Position numbers and translations under genes: made by a program. Below, piece after piece: positions 21,140 to 27,828 of a DNA stretch of 27,828 nt. The notes under the pieces are model-generated. The model saw only the letters and a program-made list of their open reading frames with translations. It did not search any database and was not told the origin of the DNA. Every line of letters begins with the position of its first letter. Position 1 is the stretch's first letter. The DNA is from DBFJGL01 sp048394785 (GTDB lineage: Bacteria; Bacillota; Clostridia; Christensenellales; CAG-917), in NCBI GenBank assembly GCA_048394785.1, contig DBFJGL010000104.1:1-27828 (forward strand), written 5' to 3'.

Positions 21140-22106
21140 AAATATCACGCATCCTTTCCTTAATCAACGCCCTGTCCACGTTGTTTTTTATGCCCGCGAC
21201 AACGAGTTTCGCCGCCTTTATCGCCTGAATTCTCGTAAAATAATAGTTGAGTACGGGCGCGGCGGAAAACATATCGTCGCTGCGCGAGCGGAAAATTTCA
21301 ATCAAAACGTCGTCTCTGTTCTTCTCGAATTCCGCAAAGCCGCCGCCGTCGCAGAGTTTTGCAACCGTTTCCGCATAAGGCGTATATTTGGTCTTTTCTT
21401 TTAACGCGTCCAAGCCCGAGTCGAATATCGACAGAAACTCGGATAACTCGATTTCGCCGCCAAAGAAAAAGCTCTCCTCGAAATCTTTTACCGAAAGTCC
21501 CAGCCTTTTCGCTCTCACAAAAACGGAGATATTTGCAAAATCGGCTCTTTTCGCGCAGTATTCGCGCACTGCCTCGCCGCCTGCCTTCGCAAGCCTCGCG
21601 GCGTCTTTTCCGCCCTCTCTGTCAATCGCCGCGCCTATACGCCTCGGAGTTGCTTTTCCGTCCGAAATCATCTTTTCGGCTTTTGCAAGCGCGGCGGTCA
21701 AACCGTGCGGCAATACAACGGATTTTCCGCCGAATACAGCCGCCCTCAAATCCTCCGTGTCGCAAATTCCTCTCGGCGCAAGCGCGCACTCGTCTTTTTC
21801 GGCGAGCCTTATTTTTATCAACGCTTTCAGATTATGATAATCGTTGCGTATCAAAATGGCGTCCAGCGCGCCGTCTGCGTTAAATTCTCTCAGAATATCG
21901 CACGCGGCTTCTTCCTCTGCGGCAAACAAAGCGTCGAAATCGCCCGCCGCGACGCTCTTGCCCGCACCGAACCCTGCGTCCGCAAGCAACTTGAAAGCCT
22001 CGTCCGAATTTTCGCATTCGAACAGCCTCTGTATATGCTGCGAAGACAACAGTTTATTCTCCATCGCCTTTATTCTGGCGTTTTGGTACAAGAATTTGTC
22101 CGACAT
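21132..22106 (-). CDS. ntpC: V-type ATPase subunit C (V0 subunit d type)
   Basis: Seen: 324 residues from ATG 22106, opening Met-Ser-Asp-Lys-Phe-Leu-Tyr-Gln-Asn-Ala-Arg-Ile-Lys-Ala-Met-Glu, matching the family's Tyr-x-Asn-Ala-Arg-x-Arg start. Alternatives at 22124 and 22226 overlap subunit E more deeply and lack support. The rest is almost wholly helical, ending Asn-Asn-Val-Asp-Arg-Ala-Leu-Ile-Lys-Glu-Arg-Met-Arg. Known: a funnel-shaped socket joining the rotor shaft to the K ring. There is no clear ribosome binding site, and it starts 1 nt after the subunit E stop, so translation is probably coupled. Confidence 0.93.
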   Translation of the reverse strand: MSDKFLYQNARIKAMENKLLSSQHIQRLFECENSDEAFKLLADAGFGAGKSVAAGDFDALFAAEEEAACDILREFNADGALDAILIRNDYHNLKALIKIRLAEKDECALAPRGICDTEDLRAAVFGGKSVVLPHGLTAALAKAEKMISDGKATPRRIGAAIDREGGKDAARLAKAGGEAVREYCAKRADFANISVFVRAKRLGLSVKDFEESFFFGGEIELSEFLSIFDSGLDALKEKTKYTPYAETVAKLCDGGGFAEFEKNRDDVLIEIFRSRSDDMFSAAPVLNYYFTRIQAIKAAKLVVAGIKNNVDRALIKERMRDIYA

Positions 22107-22107
22107 A

Positions 22108-22683
22108 TCAATCAAATAACGCATGCGCGATACGCGCTTCGGTTTCGTCGCGCACAAGCGCAATCTCGACGTCCAGCGTAAGGTTTTTGTCCACGCCGCC
22201 GCCCGACAGCATAACTCCGCCGTCAAACTCCTCCGACACGCCGCCGAAATTCAGCGTTATCCCGCGCTTTGCGGCAAAATCGCCGAGCTTCTTTTTGGTG
22301 ACGATTTTACTCTCGCGCTTGGATACGGTGACCGTATCTCCGTCCTCGGCATTTTCGAGCATACCCCAAATCAACGCCTCGTAAGTCTTTGCGTCAAGCT
22401 TTTTGAGCTTATCGAGCGCGACGGAATACACGTTGTCGAGAATGTCCGATTTCGCCTTCAACACCAACTTCTTGGCGTCGAGTTCAGCCACGGTTTCGCT
22501 GCGCCTTGCAATTTCTTCGACTGCGATTTGTGCTTCGCGCGCGTTGTTTTCGCGCAGAATTCCGCACTCATTTTGCGCCTGTTCCGCTATCGCTTCCGCC
22601 CTTTTGCGCGCGTCCGCGAGAGCATTCTCCGCCCTCTGCGCCCCGTCGGCGATGATTGTGTCAATGATTGCCTGTTTACTCAT
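22108..22683 (-). CDS. ntpE: V-type ATPase subunit E (peripheral stalk)
   Basis: Seen: 191 residues. The first 100 form a long charged helix rich in Ala, Glu, Arg and Lys, suited to the right-handed coiled coil with subunit G/H. The C-terminal half is a small alpha/beta domain with a Gly-Gly-Val-Met-Leu-Ser-Gly-Gly-Gly-Val-Asp segment near 153-163. Known: E and G/H form the stator stalks that stop the head from rotating. It starts 2 nt after subunit K without its own Shine-Dalgarno sequence. Length fits the family. Confidence 0.94.
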   Translation of the reverse strand: MSKQAIIDTIIADGAQRAENALADARKRAEAIAEQAQNECGILRENNAREAQIAVEEIARRSETVAELDAKKLVLKAKSDILDNVYSVALDKLKKLDAKTYEALIWGMLENAEDGDTVTVSKRESKIVTKKKLGDFAAKRGITLNFGGVSEEFDGGVMLSGGGVDKNLTLDVEIALVRDETEARIAHALFD

Positions 22684-22685
22684 AG

Positions 22686-23156
22686 TTAAAATTTGGGTAT
22701 CATTACCGCGAGCAGCGAAATGAGCAGCGCAAGAACCGCGTAGGTTTCGACCATAACCGTCAGAATGATTGCCTTGCCGCTTTCTTCGGGACGCTTGGCG
22801 ACCATAGAAATGCCGCTTACCGCAACCTTAGACTGATAAATCGCGCTGATAAGACCGACGACGGCGATGGGCAGGCACGCCGCGAGCAAGCTGAGTCCCT
22901 GTCCGAGTTCGAGTCCCTTGACGGTGCCGAAAAGGTCGATTTGTATAAACACAAGGAACGCCACCAACAGACCGTAAATGCCCTGCGTGCCGGGCAGAAG
23001 CTGCAAAACGAGCACCTTAGAGAACTTATCGGGGTCCTCAGCGGTTACGCCTGCGGCGGCTTTACCGGCGATACCGACGCCGATTGCCGAGCCTATGCCC
23101 GCAAGACCTGCCGCAAGCGCGGCGCCCAAGATGGCCAAAAATGTACCTGTTGTCAT
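22686..23156 (-). CDS. ntpK: V-type ATPase subunit K (membrane rotor ring), Na+-type ligand set
   Basis: Seen: 156 residues from ATG 23156, with AGGAGG upstream; in-frame ATGs further up lie inside subunit I. Four transmembrane helices form a duplicated proteolipid. The ion site is complete by alignment to the E. hirae NtpK ligands Leu61, Thr64, Gln65, Gln110 and Glu139: here Leu54, Thr57 and Gln58 in Leu-Pro-Gly-Thr-Gln-Gly, Gln108 in Ile-Tyr-Gln-Ser-Lys, and Glu137 in Met-Val-Glu-Thr-Tyr. Known: in E. hirae these residues bind Na+. I infer a Na+-translocating enzyme; direct measurement is absent. Gly-rich helix-packing motifs are intact. Confidence 0.96.
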   Translation of the reverse strand: MTTGTFLAILGAALAAGLAGIGSAIGVGIAGKAAAGVTAEDPDKFSKVLVLQLLPGTQGIYGLLVAFLVFIQIDLFGTVKGLELGQGLSLLAACLPIAVVGLISAIYQSKVAVSGISMVAKRPEESGKAIILTVMVETYAVLALLISLLAVMIPKF

Positions 23157-23166
23157 TTTAATCCTC

Positions 23167-25182
23167 CTACATATCCAAGTATGTGTATTTTGTTTTAGCT
23201 CCGAAGGGTACGAACAGATGTCCGGAACCTTGGTAGAACTTACCGTAAAATTCGATGTACTGCAAACGGCAGTTGTGAACGTACGCGCCGAGCGTGGAAA
23301 TGGCGATGTTGAACAGATGCCCCACCGCAAACACGGGAATGCAGATTATATACCCTATCGCGGGAATGCCGATAAGGTCGATGATGACGGAACATATCAT
23401 GTTCACGACCATCGCGACCACTCCGCCCGAAAGCCCGAGACCGAACAATCTTGAATAGGACAGCAAATCGGAGAGAATATTCACGCCGTCGTACAGCTTG
23501 CCGAACCCTCCGAAAAAGCCTTTGACTTTCGCCGCGCCTTTCTTGCCTCGCGTGTTGGAAAGCACGAGTACGAGCGCGCCTGCCGCCATAACCGCTATGC
23601 CGGCGTATTTCAAACCGTTCCGCAACGCGGCGTCGTCTTTGACAAACAGCATCGAAACCGCCAAAAGCGCAATGCCCAAAAACACCATATACCAGGTGCC
23701 TACCTCGCAAATCGCGTCGAGAATGCGGCGTTTTCTTATGAGATTTATTGCGTTCATCAGCATACCGACAAAGATATGCAGAAAACCGAGCCCGATGCTT
23801 AACCCGAGCATCATAAGCGGACCGTTGCCTTCCAAGGGTTTGAACCACAGCGCGGGCACGCCGTCAAGACCGAACCAGCCGCCGAAAAGCGCGCCCCATA
23901 CGGCGGTGGAAATGCCGCCCATAGCAACAATCAGAATAAGTCTTCCCTTGCCGGGAACGGGTTTTGAAACCTTATAGAATATAAAGCCGCCGATCGCGAG
24001 AAGCAGACCGTATGCGGCGTCCGCAAGCATCATTCCGAAAAACAGAAAATAGAAAAACGCCATTACGGGGTTGGGGTCCATATCTCCGCTGTAATTGGGG
24101 ACGGAGTACATATTCGTGACGTCCTCGTACGGCTCCACAATCTTTTTCGAGCGTATGTAAGTGGGCACCACCTCGCCTTCTTCGGGCTGTCTGAACTCAT
24201 ATACGAGCGCGTCGGAAACGCCGTCGAGCAACTGCGTGAGTTTGACTTCGTTTTCGGCGGGATACCAGGCTTCCATAACAAAGCTTTTCTCGGTTGCCGC
24301 AAAACCGTCGAGCGCGCCGAATTTTTGTTTTTCGACAAGATAAAAATCGTATAACGTCTTGAAATCGCGTATCAGAACCTCTTTGAAAAGCGCGCGCGTA
24401 ATCAAATCTTTACGCTCGGTTTCGAGTTCTTCCATACGCGTGCGCGCGCCGTCAATATGTTCTCGCGCGGTGTAGCCGCCCGTATCCGAACAGCGCGCAA
24501 AGTCCAACGCCTGCAACGCGCCCAGCAGTTCCTCGCCGCGCTCTTTGAGACACACCGCCGCAACCGCCTGCGATTTGCGGCACTCCCACGTCTCAAACAC
24601 AGCCCAATCCGCGCTTTCGGCAAACGCCGCAAGTTCCGCGCTTCTTTGAGAGGGCACGCAGCCGAGCACGACCGTGCAATATTCCGTATCTTTGAAAAGC
24701 GAAAATTTTGCGGAAACGTCCGCGTAAGTTTCGTATTGCTCTATCTCCTGCTCCAACTTGGCTTTCTTTGACGCAATCTCGTTTTGTCTTGCGCCGATAT
24801 TTTCCAAGTCGGAAACGTTAGCCATAAGCTCGACCTCTTTATCTGCGATTTTGTCGAAATCGTCAAAGGTCATACGGGCTACGGAAGTGAAAGGTTTTGT
24901 CTTTAACGGCGTATAAATATAGGGCGAGTCCGACTTTTTGGTCTTTTCCGCAAGTCGTTCGGCGTCCTTCTTCTGCAAGCGTAAAAAATCGAGCGCGAAA
25001 GCGATGCGGGAGATATTGTCGTCCAGCTTTTCCGCCGCCGAGGCATTGTCCAATCTGACCGTATCCTCAATATCTCTTGTCGCCGCAATCTCCACCATTC
25101 TGCTGCGATGGAGGGTTTTGAACAGCTTATGCCTGATTGAGCGGTGCCCGATGAGCACCAGCTTTTTCATTTCGACAATCAT
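23167..25182 (-). CDS. ntpI: V-type ATPase subunit I (V0 subunit a type)
   Basis: Seen: 671 residues. The N-terminal half (to about 360) is cytoplasmic and helical, with coiled-coil stretches near 90-130 and 240-265. The C-terminal half has about seven transmembrane helices. It opens Met-Ile-Val-Glu-Met-Lys-Lys-Leu, a common family start, and overlaps subunit G/H as ATGA (25179-25182). Known: subunit I is the membrane stator that forms the ion half-channels against the K ring and anchors the peripheral stalks. Length is within the normal 640-680 range. Confidence 0.95.
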   Translation of the reverse strand: MIVEMKKLVLIGHRSIRHKLFKTLHRSRMVEIAATRDIEDTVRLDNASAAEKLDDNISRIAFALDFLRLQKKDAERLAEKTKKSDSPYIYTPLKTKPFTSVARMTFDDFDKIADKEVELMANVSDLENIGARQNEIASKKAKLEQEIEQYETYADVSAKFSLFKDTEYCTVVLGCVPSQRSAELAAFAESADWAVFETWECRKSQAVAAVCLKERGEELLGALQALDFARCSDTGGYTAREHIDGARTRMEELETERKDLITRALFKEVLIRDFKTLYDFYLVEKQKFGALDGFAATEKSFVMEAWYPAENEVKLTQLLDGVSDALVYEFRQPEEGEVVPTYIRSKKIVEPYEDVTNMYSVPNYSGDMDPNPVMAFFYFLFFGMMLADAAYGLLLAIGGFIFYKVSKPVPGKGRLILIVAMGGISTAVWGALFGGWFGLDGVPALWFKPLEGNGPLMMLGLSIGLGFLHIFVGMLMNAINLIRKRRILDAICEVGTWYMVFLGIALLAVSMLFVKDDAALRNGLKYAGIAVMAAGALVLVLSNTRGKKGAAKVKGFFGGFGKLYDGVNILSDLLSYSRLFGLGLSGGVVAMVVNMICSVIIDLIGIPAIGYIICIPVFAVGHLFNIAISTLGAYVHNCRLQYIEFYGKFYQGSGHLFVPFGAKTKYTYLDM

Positions 25183-25502
25183 AACGAGTATCTCGACAAC
25201 AGTGCTTCGAGCACGTCGTCAGCCGCGTCCTGAACCGCGCTGTGCTTTTCGTCGGCAAGCGCAGCCGCCGCTTCCTCTCCCTTTCCGAGAATAGCGGCGC
25301 GGCGCAACGCCGCTTTATCTTCCGCCGCGCGCACCTTTGCTTTATAATCTGCCTTGCACTCGGCAAGAGCGGCTTTTACAAGGCTTTCGGCTTCCGCTTC
25401 CGCCGCGAGGACGATTTCCTTGCTTTCGCGCTGTGCGTCGGCGCACTCGGCTGCCGCACGCTCCTCTGCCGCCTTTATTTCTCTCAGAACCTCGTCTATC
25501 AT
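25179..25502 (-). CDS. ntpF: V-type ATPase peripheral stalk subunit G/H (NtpF equivalent)
   Basis: Seen: 107 residues, almost one continuous helix of Ala, Glu, Lys, Arg and Asp with heptad-like spacing, ending Leu-Glu-Ala-Leu-Leu-Ser-Arg-Tyr. It opens Met-Ile-Asp-Glu-Val-Leu-Arg-Glu-Ile-Lys-Ala-Ala-Glu. Known: this subunit pairs with E in the stator stalk. Position before subunit I agrees with the F-I-K-E-C-G-A-B-D order of the E. hirae operon. It starts 1 nt after the rpiB stop, linking rpiB to the ATPase transcript. Sequence identity is low in this family, so the call rests on context and composition. Confidence 0.87.
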   Translation of the reverse strand: MIDEVLREIKAAEERAAAECADAQRESKEIVLAAEAEAESLVKAALAECKADYKAKVRAAEDKAALRRAAILGKGEEAAAALADEKHSAVQDAADDVLEALLSRYSL

Positions 25503-25503
25503 A

Positions 25504-25956
25504 TTATTTGAAATATTTTGCCTCTACGTCGGCAATCATATCAAGACGCTTCTGATGCCTGCCGCCTTCGTACTCGGCGAGATACCAGGTTTTGACAATC
25601 TCTTTTGCCTCGTCGGGAGTGACCACTCTGCCGCCGAGCGCGATTATATTTGCGTTGTTATGGTTTTTGGTGGCTTGCGCCATAAACGTATTCGTTACTA
25701 CTGCGGCGCGTATTCCCCTCACTTTGTTGGCGGTGATGGAAATGCCTATTCCCGTGCCGCACATCAACACTCCGCACGCGCAGTCGCCGCTTGCGACCGC
25801 CTCCGCGACTTTGAGCCCGAACTCGGGATAATCCACCGACTCCGTGCTGTAAGTGCCGAAATCCACCGCTTCCGCGCCCAACTCTTTCAATGCCTCGATT
25901 ACGCTGTCTTTAAGCACAATTCCGCCGTGGTCACAGCCTATTGCCACCCTTACCAT
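25504..25956 (-). CDS. rpiB: Ribose-5-phosphate isomerase B (or related RpiB/LacAB sugar-phosphate isomerase)
   Basis: Seen: 150 residues from ATG 25956, with AAGGAG 6-7 nt upstream. A start at 26070 would add 38 residues spanning the promoter and was rejected. It has the phosphate/substrate motif Gly-Cys-Asp-His-Gly-Gly (7-12), catalytic Cys66 in Met-Cys-Gly-Thr-Gly-Ile-Gly, and His99 in Lys-Asn-His-Asn-Asn-Ala-Asn. Known: RpiB interconverts ribose 5-phosphate and ribulose 5-phosphate in the non-oxidative pentose phosphate pathway; relatives act on allose or galactose 6-phosphates. It is the promoter-proximal gene of the V-ATPase operon, an unusual partner. Confidence 0.95.
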   Translation of the reverse strand: MVRVAIGCDHGGIVLKDSVIEALKELGAEAVDFGTYSTESVDYPEFGLKVAEAVASGDCACGVLMCGTGIGISITANKVRGIRAAVVTNTFMAQATKNHNNANIIALGGRVVTPDEAKEIVKTWYLAEYEGGRHQKRLDMIADVEAKYFK

Positions 25957-26002
25957 AAAAATCTCCTTCTGCCGCAAACGCGGTTTCTCTTTAATGTATA
26001 TC

Positions 26003-26031
26003 ATTATAATACGAATGCACGTTAATTGCAA
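26003..26031 (-). promoter_or_regulatory. Promoter of rpiB and the V-ATPase operon
   Basis: Leftward: -35 TTGCAA (26031-26026), 17-nt spacer, perfect -10 TATAAT (26008-26003). Predicted start about 40 nt before the rpiB ATG. Confidence 0.8.
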
Positions 26032-26042
26032 TACGCAATTTT
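26026..26042 (-). repeat. Shared -35 element, copy at the rpiB promoter
   Basis: Leftward it reads AAAATTGCGTATTGCAA, matching 15 of 17 bases with the element at 26130-26146 on the other strand. Its last six bases are the -35 hexamer. Confidence 0.7.
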
Positions 26043-26129
26043 CCGCGCGTGCCTTTTCTCGCTCTTTCAAACGGTTTTAAGGCGCGGCTTCAAAAAGCGC
26101 GAGCGTCGGATAAAACCGCAAATCAAGGC

Positions 26130-26146
26130 AAAATTGCGCGTTGCAA
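26130..26146 (+). repeat. Shared -35 element, copy at the phosphoesterase promoter
   Basis: AAAATTGCGCGTTGCAA; its last six bases are the -35 hexamer of the rightward promoter. The two copies face away from each other across about 87 nt in which no gene is visible. Confidence 0.7.
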
Positions 26147-26169
26147 GCGCGATTTTTATATGTTACAAT
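26141..26169 (+). promoter_or_regulatory. Promoter of the metallophosphoesterase gene
   Basis: -35 TTGCAA (26141-26146), 17-nt spacer, -10 TACAAT (26164-26169). The RBS GAGAGGA begins within about ten bases of the -10, so the leader is very short. Confidence 0.75.
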
Positions 26170-26186
26170 GTGCGCGAGAGGAAATT

Positions 26187-27404
26187 ATGAAAAACACGCA
26201 AAATTCGCACAAAAAAGCAACGACCGCCATACTTTGGACGCTCATCGTCATCGCCGCGCTCGCGTCGATATTCATTATCATATCCTGCATAGGCTCAAAC
26301 AGCAATACGAGATATATAGAAAGCAATTTCGCGGCGGTAGGCAGCGGCGAAAACCCATTTTTCATTGACGAGGACACGGGATATTACACCATTGAAAAAC
26401 CTGTCGACCGCGACCTGAAAATTCTCCATCTCACCGACTCGCACATAGGCGGCGGCATCTTCTGCCAAGGCAAGGACAAACAGGCGTTTGACGCGATATA
26501 CAAAATGATTGCGGGCACCTCTCCCGACCTTGTGGTGTTCACGGGAGACGTGCTTTACCCCTTCCCGTTTCAGAGCGGCAATATAAACAATAAGCGCACC
26601 GCCGAGCAGTTTGCCGCGTTTATGGAAAAACTGCAAGTCCCCTGGACGCTTATATTCGGCAACCACGACAACGAGTCTTACAGCATTTACGACCGCGAAG
26701 ATTTGGCGGATTATTTCGCTTCCGACGAATTGGAATACTGCATTTTCACCAAAAACCCCGAGGGCGAAAACCTGTCGGGATACGGCAATCAGATTATCAA
26801 TATCGAAAACGCGGACGGCACGCTCAACTCCTCGCTGTTCCTCTTTGACAGCCACTCCACGCTCCCGGGCAATATGTTCAAATACGACAGCATCAAAGAA
26901 GACCAAGTAAAATGGTACTCTCGCTCCGTAGCCGAACTCTCATCGCCCGAAAACGGCTTTGCCGACGGCGAGGTCGTCCCCTCTCTTGCGTTCATTCACA
27001 TTCCGCTCAACGAATATAGAGAGGCTTGGGACGCATATCAATCGGGCAGCCCCGATGCGGTTTATCAATGGGGCGTCTGCGACGAAAACATACTCGACCC
27101 CGCCGTGGACAAAAATCACCCGAAATGCAAACTTTTCGACGTTATGCTTCAACTTAACAGCACCAAAGCGGTGTACTGCGGACACAATCACAAAAACAAC
27201 TTCTCAATCGTATATAAGGGCATCGAACTCAACTACTCCAAGTCCATCGTCTACCTCGGACTGTTCGGCATACACAAGACCGACGCCTACCGCGGCGGCT
27301 CAATCATCACGATAGACGGCGCAGGTGCGCACACCACCTACTCTGTCGGCATAAACGAAGCGGAGGACTTCACAAGAAGTGAAAAAGTGTGTTTTTGCCA
27401 CTGA
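26187..27404 (+). CDS. Membrane-anchored calcineurin-like metallophosphoesterase
   Basis: Seen: 405 residues from ATG 26187, with GAGAGGA 5-6 nt upstream. A frame open back to 26049 crosses the promoter and was rejected. A hydrophobic helix (about 13-34) acts as signal anchor or uncleaved signal, then the phosphoesterase domain begins near 76. Metal-site motifs in order: Asp84-x-His86 in Leu-Thr-Asp-Ser-His, Gly120-Asp121, Gly-Asn-His-Asp (158-161), His271 in Phe-Ile-His-Ile-Pro, and Gly-His-Asn-His (332-335). Known: the fold hydrolyses phosphomono- or diesters with two metals; substrates range from nucleotides to phospholipids and teichoic acid parts. Extracytoplasmic location is inferred from the anchor. 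The C-terminus ends in Val-Cys-Phe-Cys-His, and the stop codon lies inside a GCCACTG/CAGTGGC hairpin. Confidence 0.92.
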   Translation: MKNTQNSHKKATTAILWTLIVIAALASIFIIISCIGSNSNTRYIESNFAAVGSGENPFFIDEDTGYYTIEKPVDRDLKILHLTDSHIGGGIFCQGKDKQAFDAIYKMIAGTSPDLVVFTGDVLYPFPFQSGNINNKRTAEQFAAFMEKLQVPWTLIFGNHDNESYSIYDREDLADYFASDELEYCIFTKNPEGENLSGYGNQIINIENADGTLNSSLFLFDSHSTLPGNMFKYDSIKEDQVKWYSRSVAELSSPENGFADGEVVPSLAFIHIPLNEYREAWDAYQSGSPDAVYQWGVCDENILDPAVDKNHPKCKLFDVMLQLNSTKAVYCGHNHKNNFSIVYKGIELNYSKSIVYLGLFGIHKTDAYRGGSIITIDGAGAHTTYSVGINEAEDFTRSEKVCFCH

Positions 27405-27412
27405 ACAGTGGC
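27397..27412 (+). terminator. Hairpin at the phosphoesterase stop codon, weak terminator candidate
   Basis: Perfect 7-bp stem GCCACTG-AA-CAGTGGC overlapping the TGA stop (27402-27404). The two-base loop means the last pair probably opens. There is no T-run, so termination strength is doubtful. Confidence 0.35.
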
Positions 27413-27439
27413 GTTATTAGCAATTTATGGAGAAATAAA

Positions 27440-27470
27440 TTTTGCATCGAACATATTATTCGATGCAAAA
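27440..27470. other. Perfect 11-bp inverted repeat between phosphoesterase and lipoprotein genes
   Basis: TTTTGCATCGA-N9-TCGATGCAAAA. It is flanked by A/T but has no strong T-run on either strand. It may be a terminator variant or a regulator site upstream of the lipoprotein gene. Confidence 0.5.
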
Positions 27471-27531
27471 ATACACACCTTTATGTGGGTGCATTTTAAG
27501 GGTAAAAAACATGGATATGAAAGGAGAAGCA

Positions 27532-27828
27532 ATGAAAAAGAAAGTTTTATTGTTGTTGGCAATTGTGTGCTGTCTTACGCTTATGCTTGGCATGCTTGCT
27601 GCGTGCGGTGGCGGAAATGGCGGCGTCAGTGGCAATGATGGCACTGATACTCCCGGCGGTGACGACGGAACCACCGTGCCCGGCGGAAATGAGGGAGAAA
27701 ACCCGAACCCTAATCCGGGCGGAGAAGATACGGATGTTCCGGACCCAACAGACCCGGGTGATAAAGAAGAAGGTGAAAACCCAGACACAAAACCAGAAGA
27801 ACCAGAAATCTCCGAAGCAGAATATAAA
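27532..27828 (+). CDS. Lipoprotein with acidic Gly/Pro linker, 3' end cut by window edge
   Basis: Seen: 99 codons from ATG 27532, with AAGGAG (27521-27526) at good spacing; the frame is open to the end of the window. The signal peptide has Met-Lys-Lys-Lys, a hydrophobic core, and the lipobox Leu-Ala-Ala-Cys with Cys25. It is followed by Gly-Gly-Gly-Asn-Gly-Gly and a roughly 60-residue linker of Gly, Pro, Asp, Glu, Asn and Thr that should be disordered. The last residues, Glu-Ile-Ser-Glu-Ala-Glu-Tyr-Lys, begin the structured part. Known: signal peptidase II cleaves before Cys25 and the protein is tethered to the outer face of the membrane. The functional domain is outside the window, so no role is assigned. 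Codon use in the linker (AAC/GAA/GGT mixed) differs a little from the upstream genes. Confidence 0.85.
   Translation, partial: MKKKVLLLLAIVCCLTLMLGMLAACGGGNGGVSGNDGTDTPGGDDGTTVPGGNEGENPNPNPGGEDTDVPDPTDPGDKEEGENPDTKPEEPEISEAEYK

Noticed and set aside
1..27828. tRNA or rRNA genes, insertion sequences, phage genes, defence systems
   Set aside because: I looked for cloverleaf-like CCA-ending genes, rRNA signatures, transposase motifs with terminal repeats, integrases and nuclease/helicase clusters and saw none. A covariance-model scan would be needed to exclude degenerate RNA genes.

Overview
The window is a dense, ordinary-looking bacterial chromosomal segment, most consistent with an anaerobic Bacillota/Clostridia-type genome. 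The reasons are strong AGGAGG-type ribosome binding sites, an infC-rpmI-rplT operon with an attenuator in its leader, a V-type ATPase operon in the gene order of the Enterococcus hirae ntp operon, a feoA-feoA-feoB cluster with a FeoB-associated Cys-rich peptide, a DegV protein and lipobox lipoproteins. The exact lineage cannot be fixed from this sequence. I see no CRISPR array, insertion sequence, prophage, tRNA or rRNA.

Layout. 1-2411: a truncated degV gene (minus), a membrane-anchored HtrA-like protease without a PDZ domain (plus), and a 44-residue peptide (plus) closed by a bidirectional terminator. 2514-6846 (minus): a tightly packed operon of SpoU-type RNA methyltransferase, yebC, proA, iscS and iscU, with two ATGA overlaps. 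6882-8203 (minus): infC-rpmI-rplT with a strong promoter and an attenuated leader. 8327-11762: a TetR repressor divergent from an MMPL/RND transporter, with overlapping promoters and a perfect inverted repeat. 11975-12166 (minus): a 63-residue peptide with 16 cysteines and its own RBS and terminator. 12441-12905: a TspO/MBR-like membrane protein with a possibly leaderless GTG start.

12978-16555 (minus): the ferrous iron uptake operon feoA2-feoA1-feoB-small Cys protein. It is driven by a consensus promoter embedded in an inverted repeat and preceded by a roughly 258-nt leader full of hairpins, two of which can pair with each other instead. 17039-25956 (minus): rpiB followed by the V-ATPase genes G/H, I, K, E, C, F, A, B and D. 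The K subunit carries the full sodium-ligand set known from E. hirae, so the enzyme is probably a Na+ pump or Na+-driven synthase. 26187-27404 (plus): a membrane-anchored metallophosphoesterase divergent from rpiB. The two divergent promoters carry the same 17-bp element at their -35 region. 27532-27828 (plus): the start of a lipoprotein with a Gly/Pro/acidic linker, cut by the window edge.

Most genes are conserved housekeeping. The items least explained by known families are the Cys-rich peptide at 11975-12166, the feo leader and operator, the mirrored rpiB/phosphoesterase promoters, and the interlocked tetR/MMPL promoters. I did not find a convincing wholly new multi-gene system.
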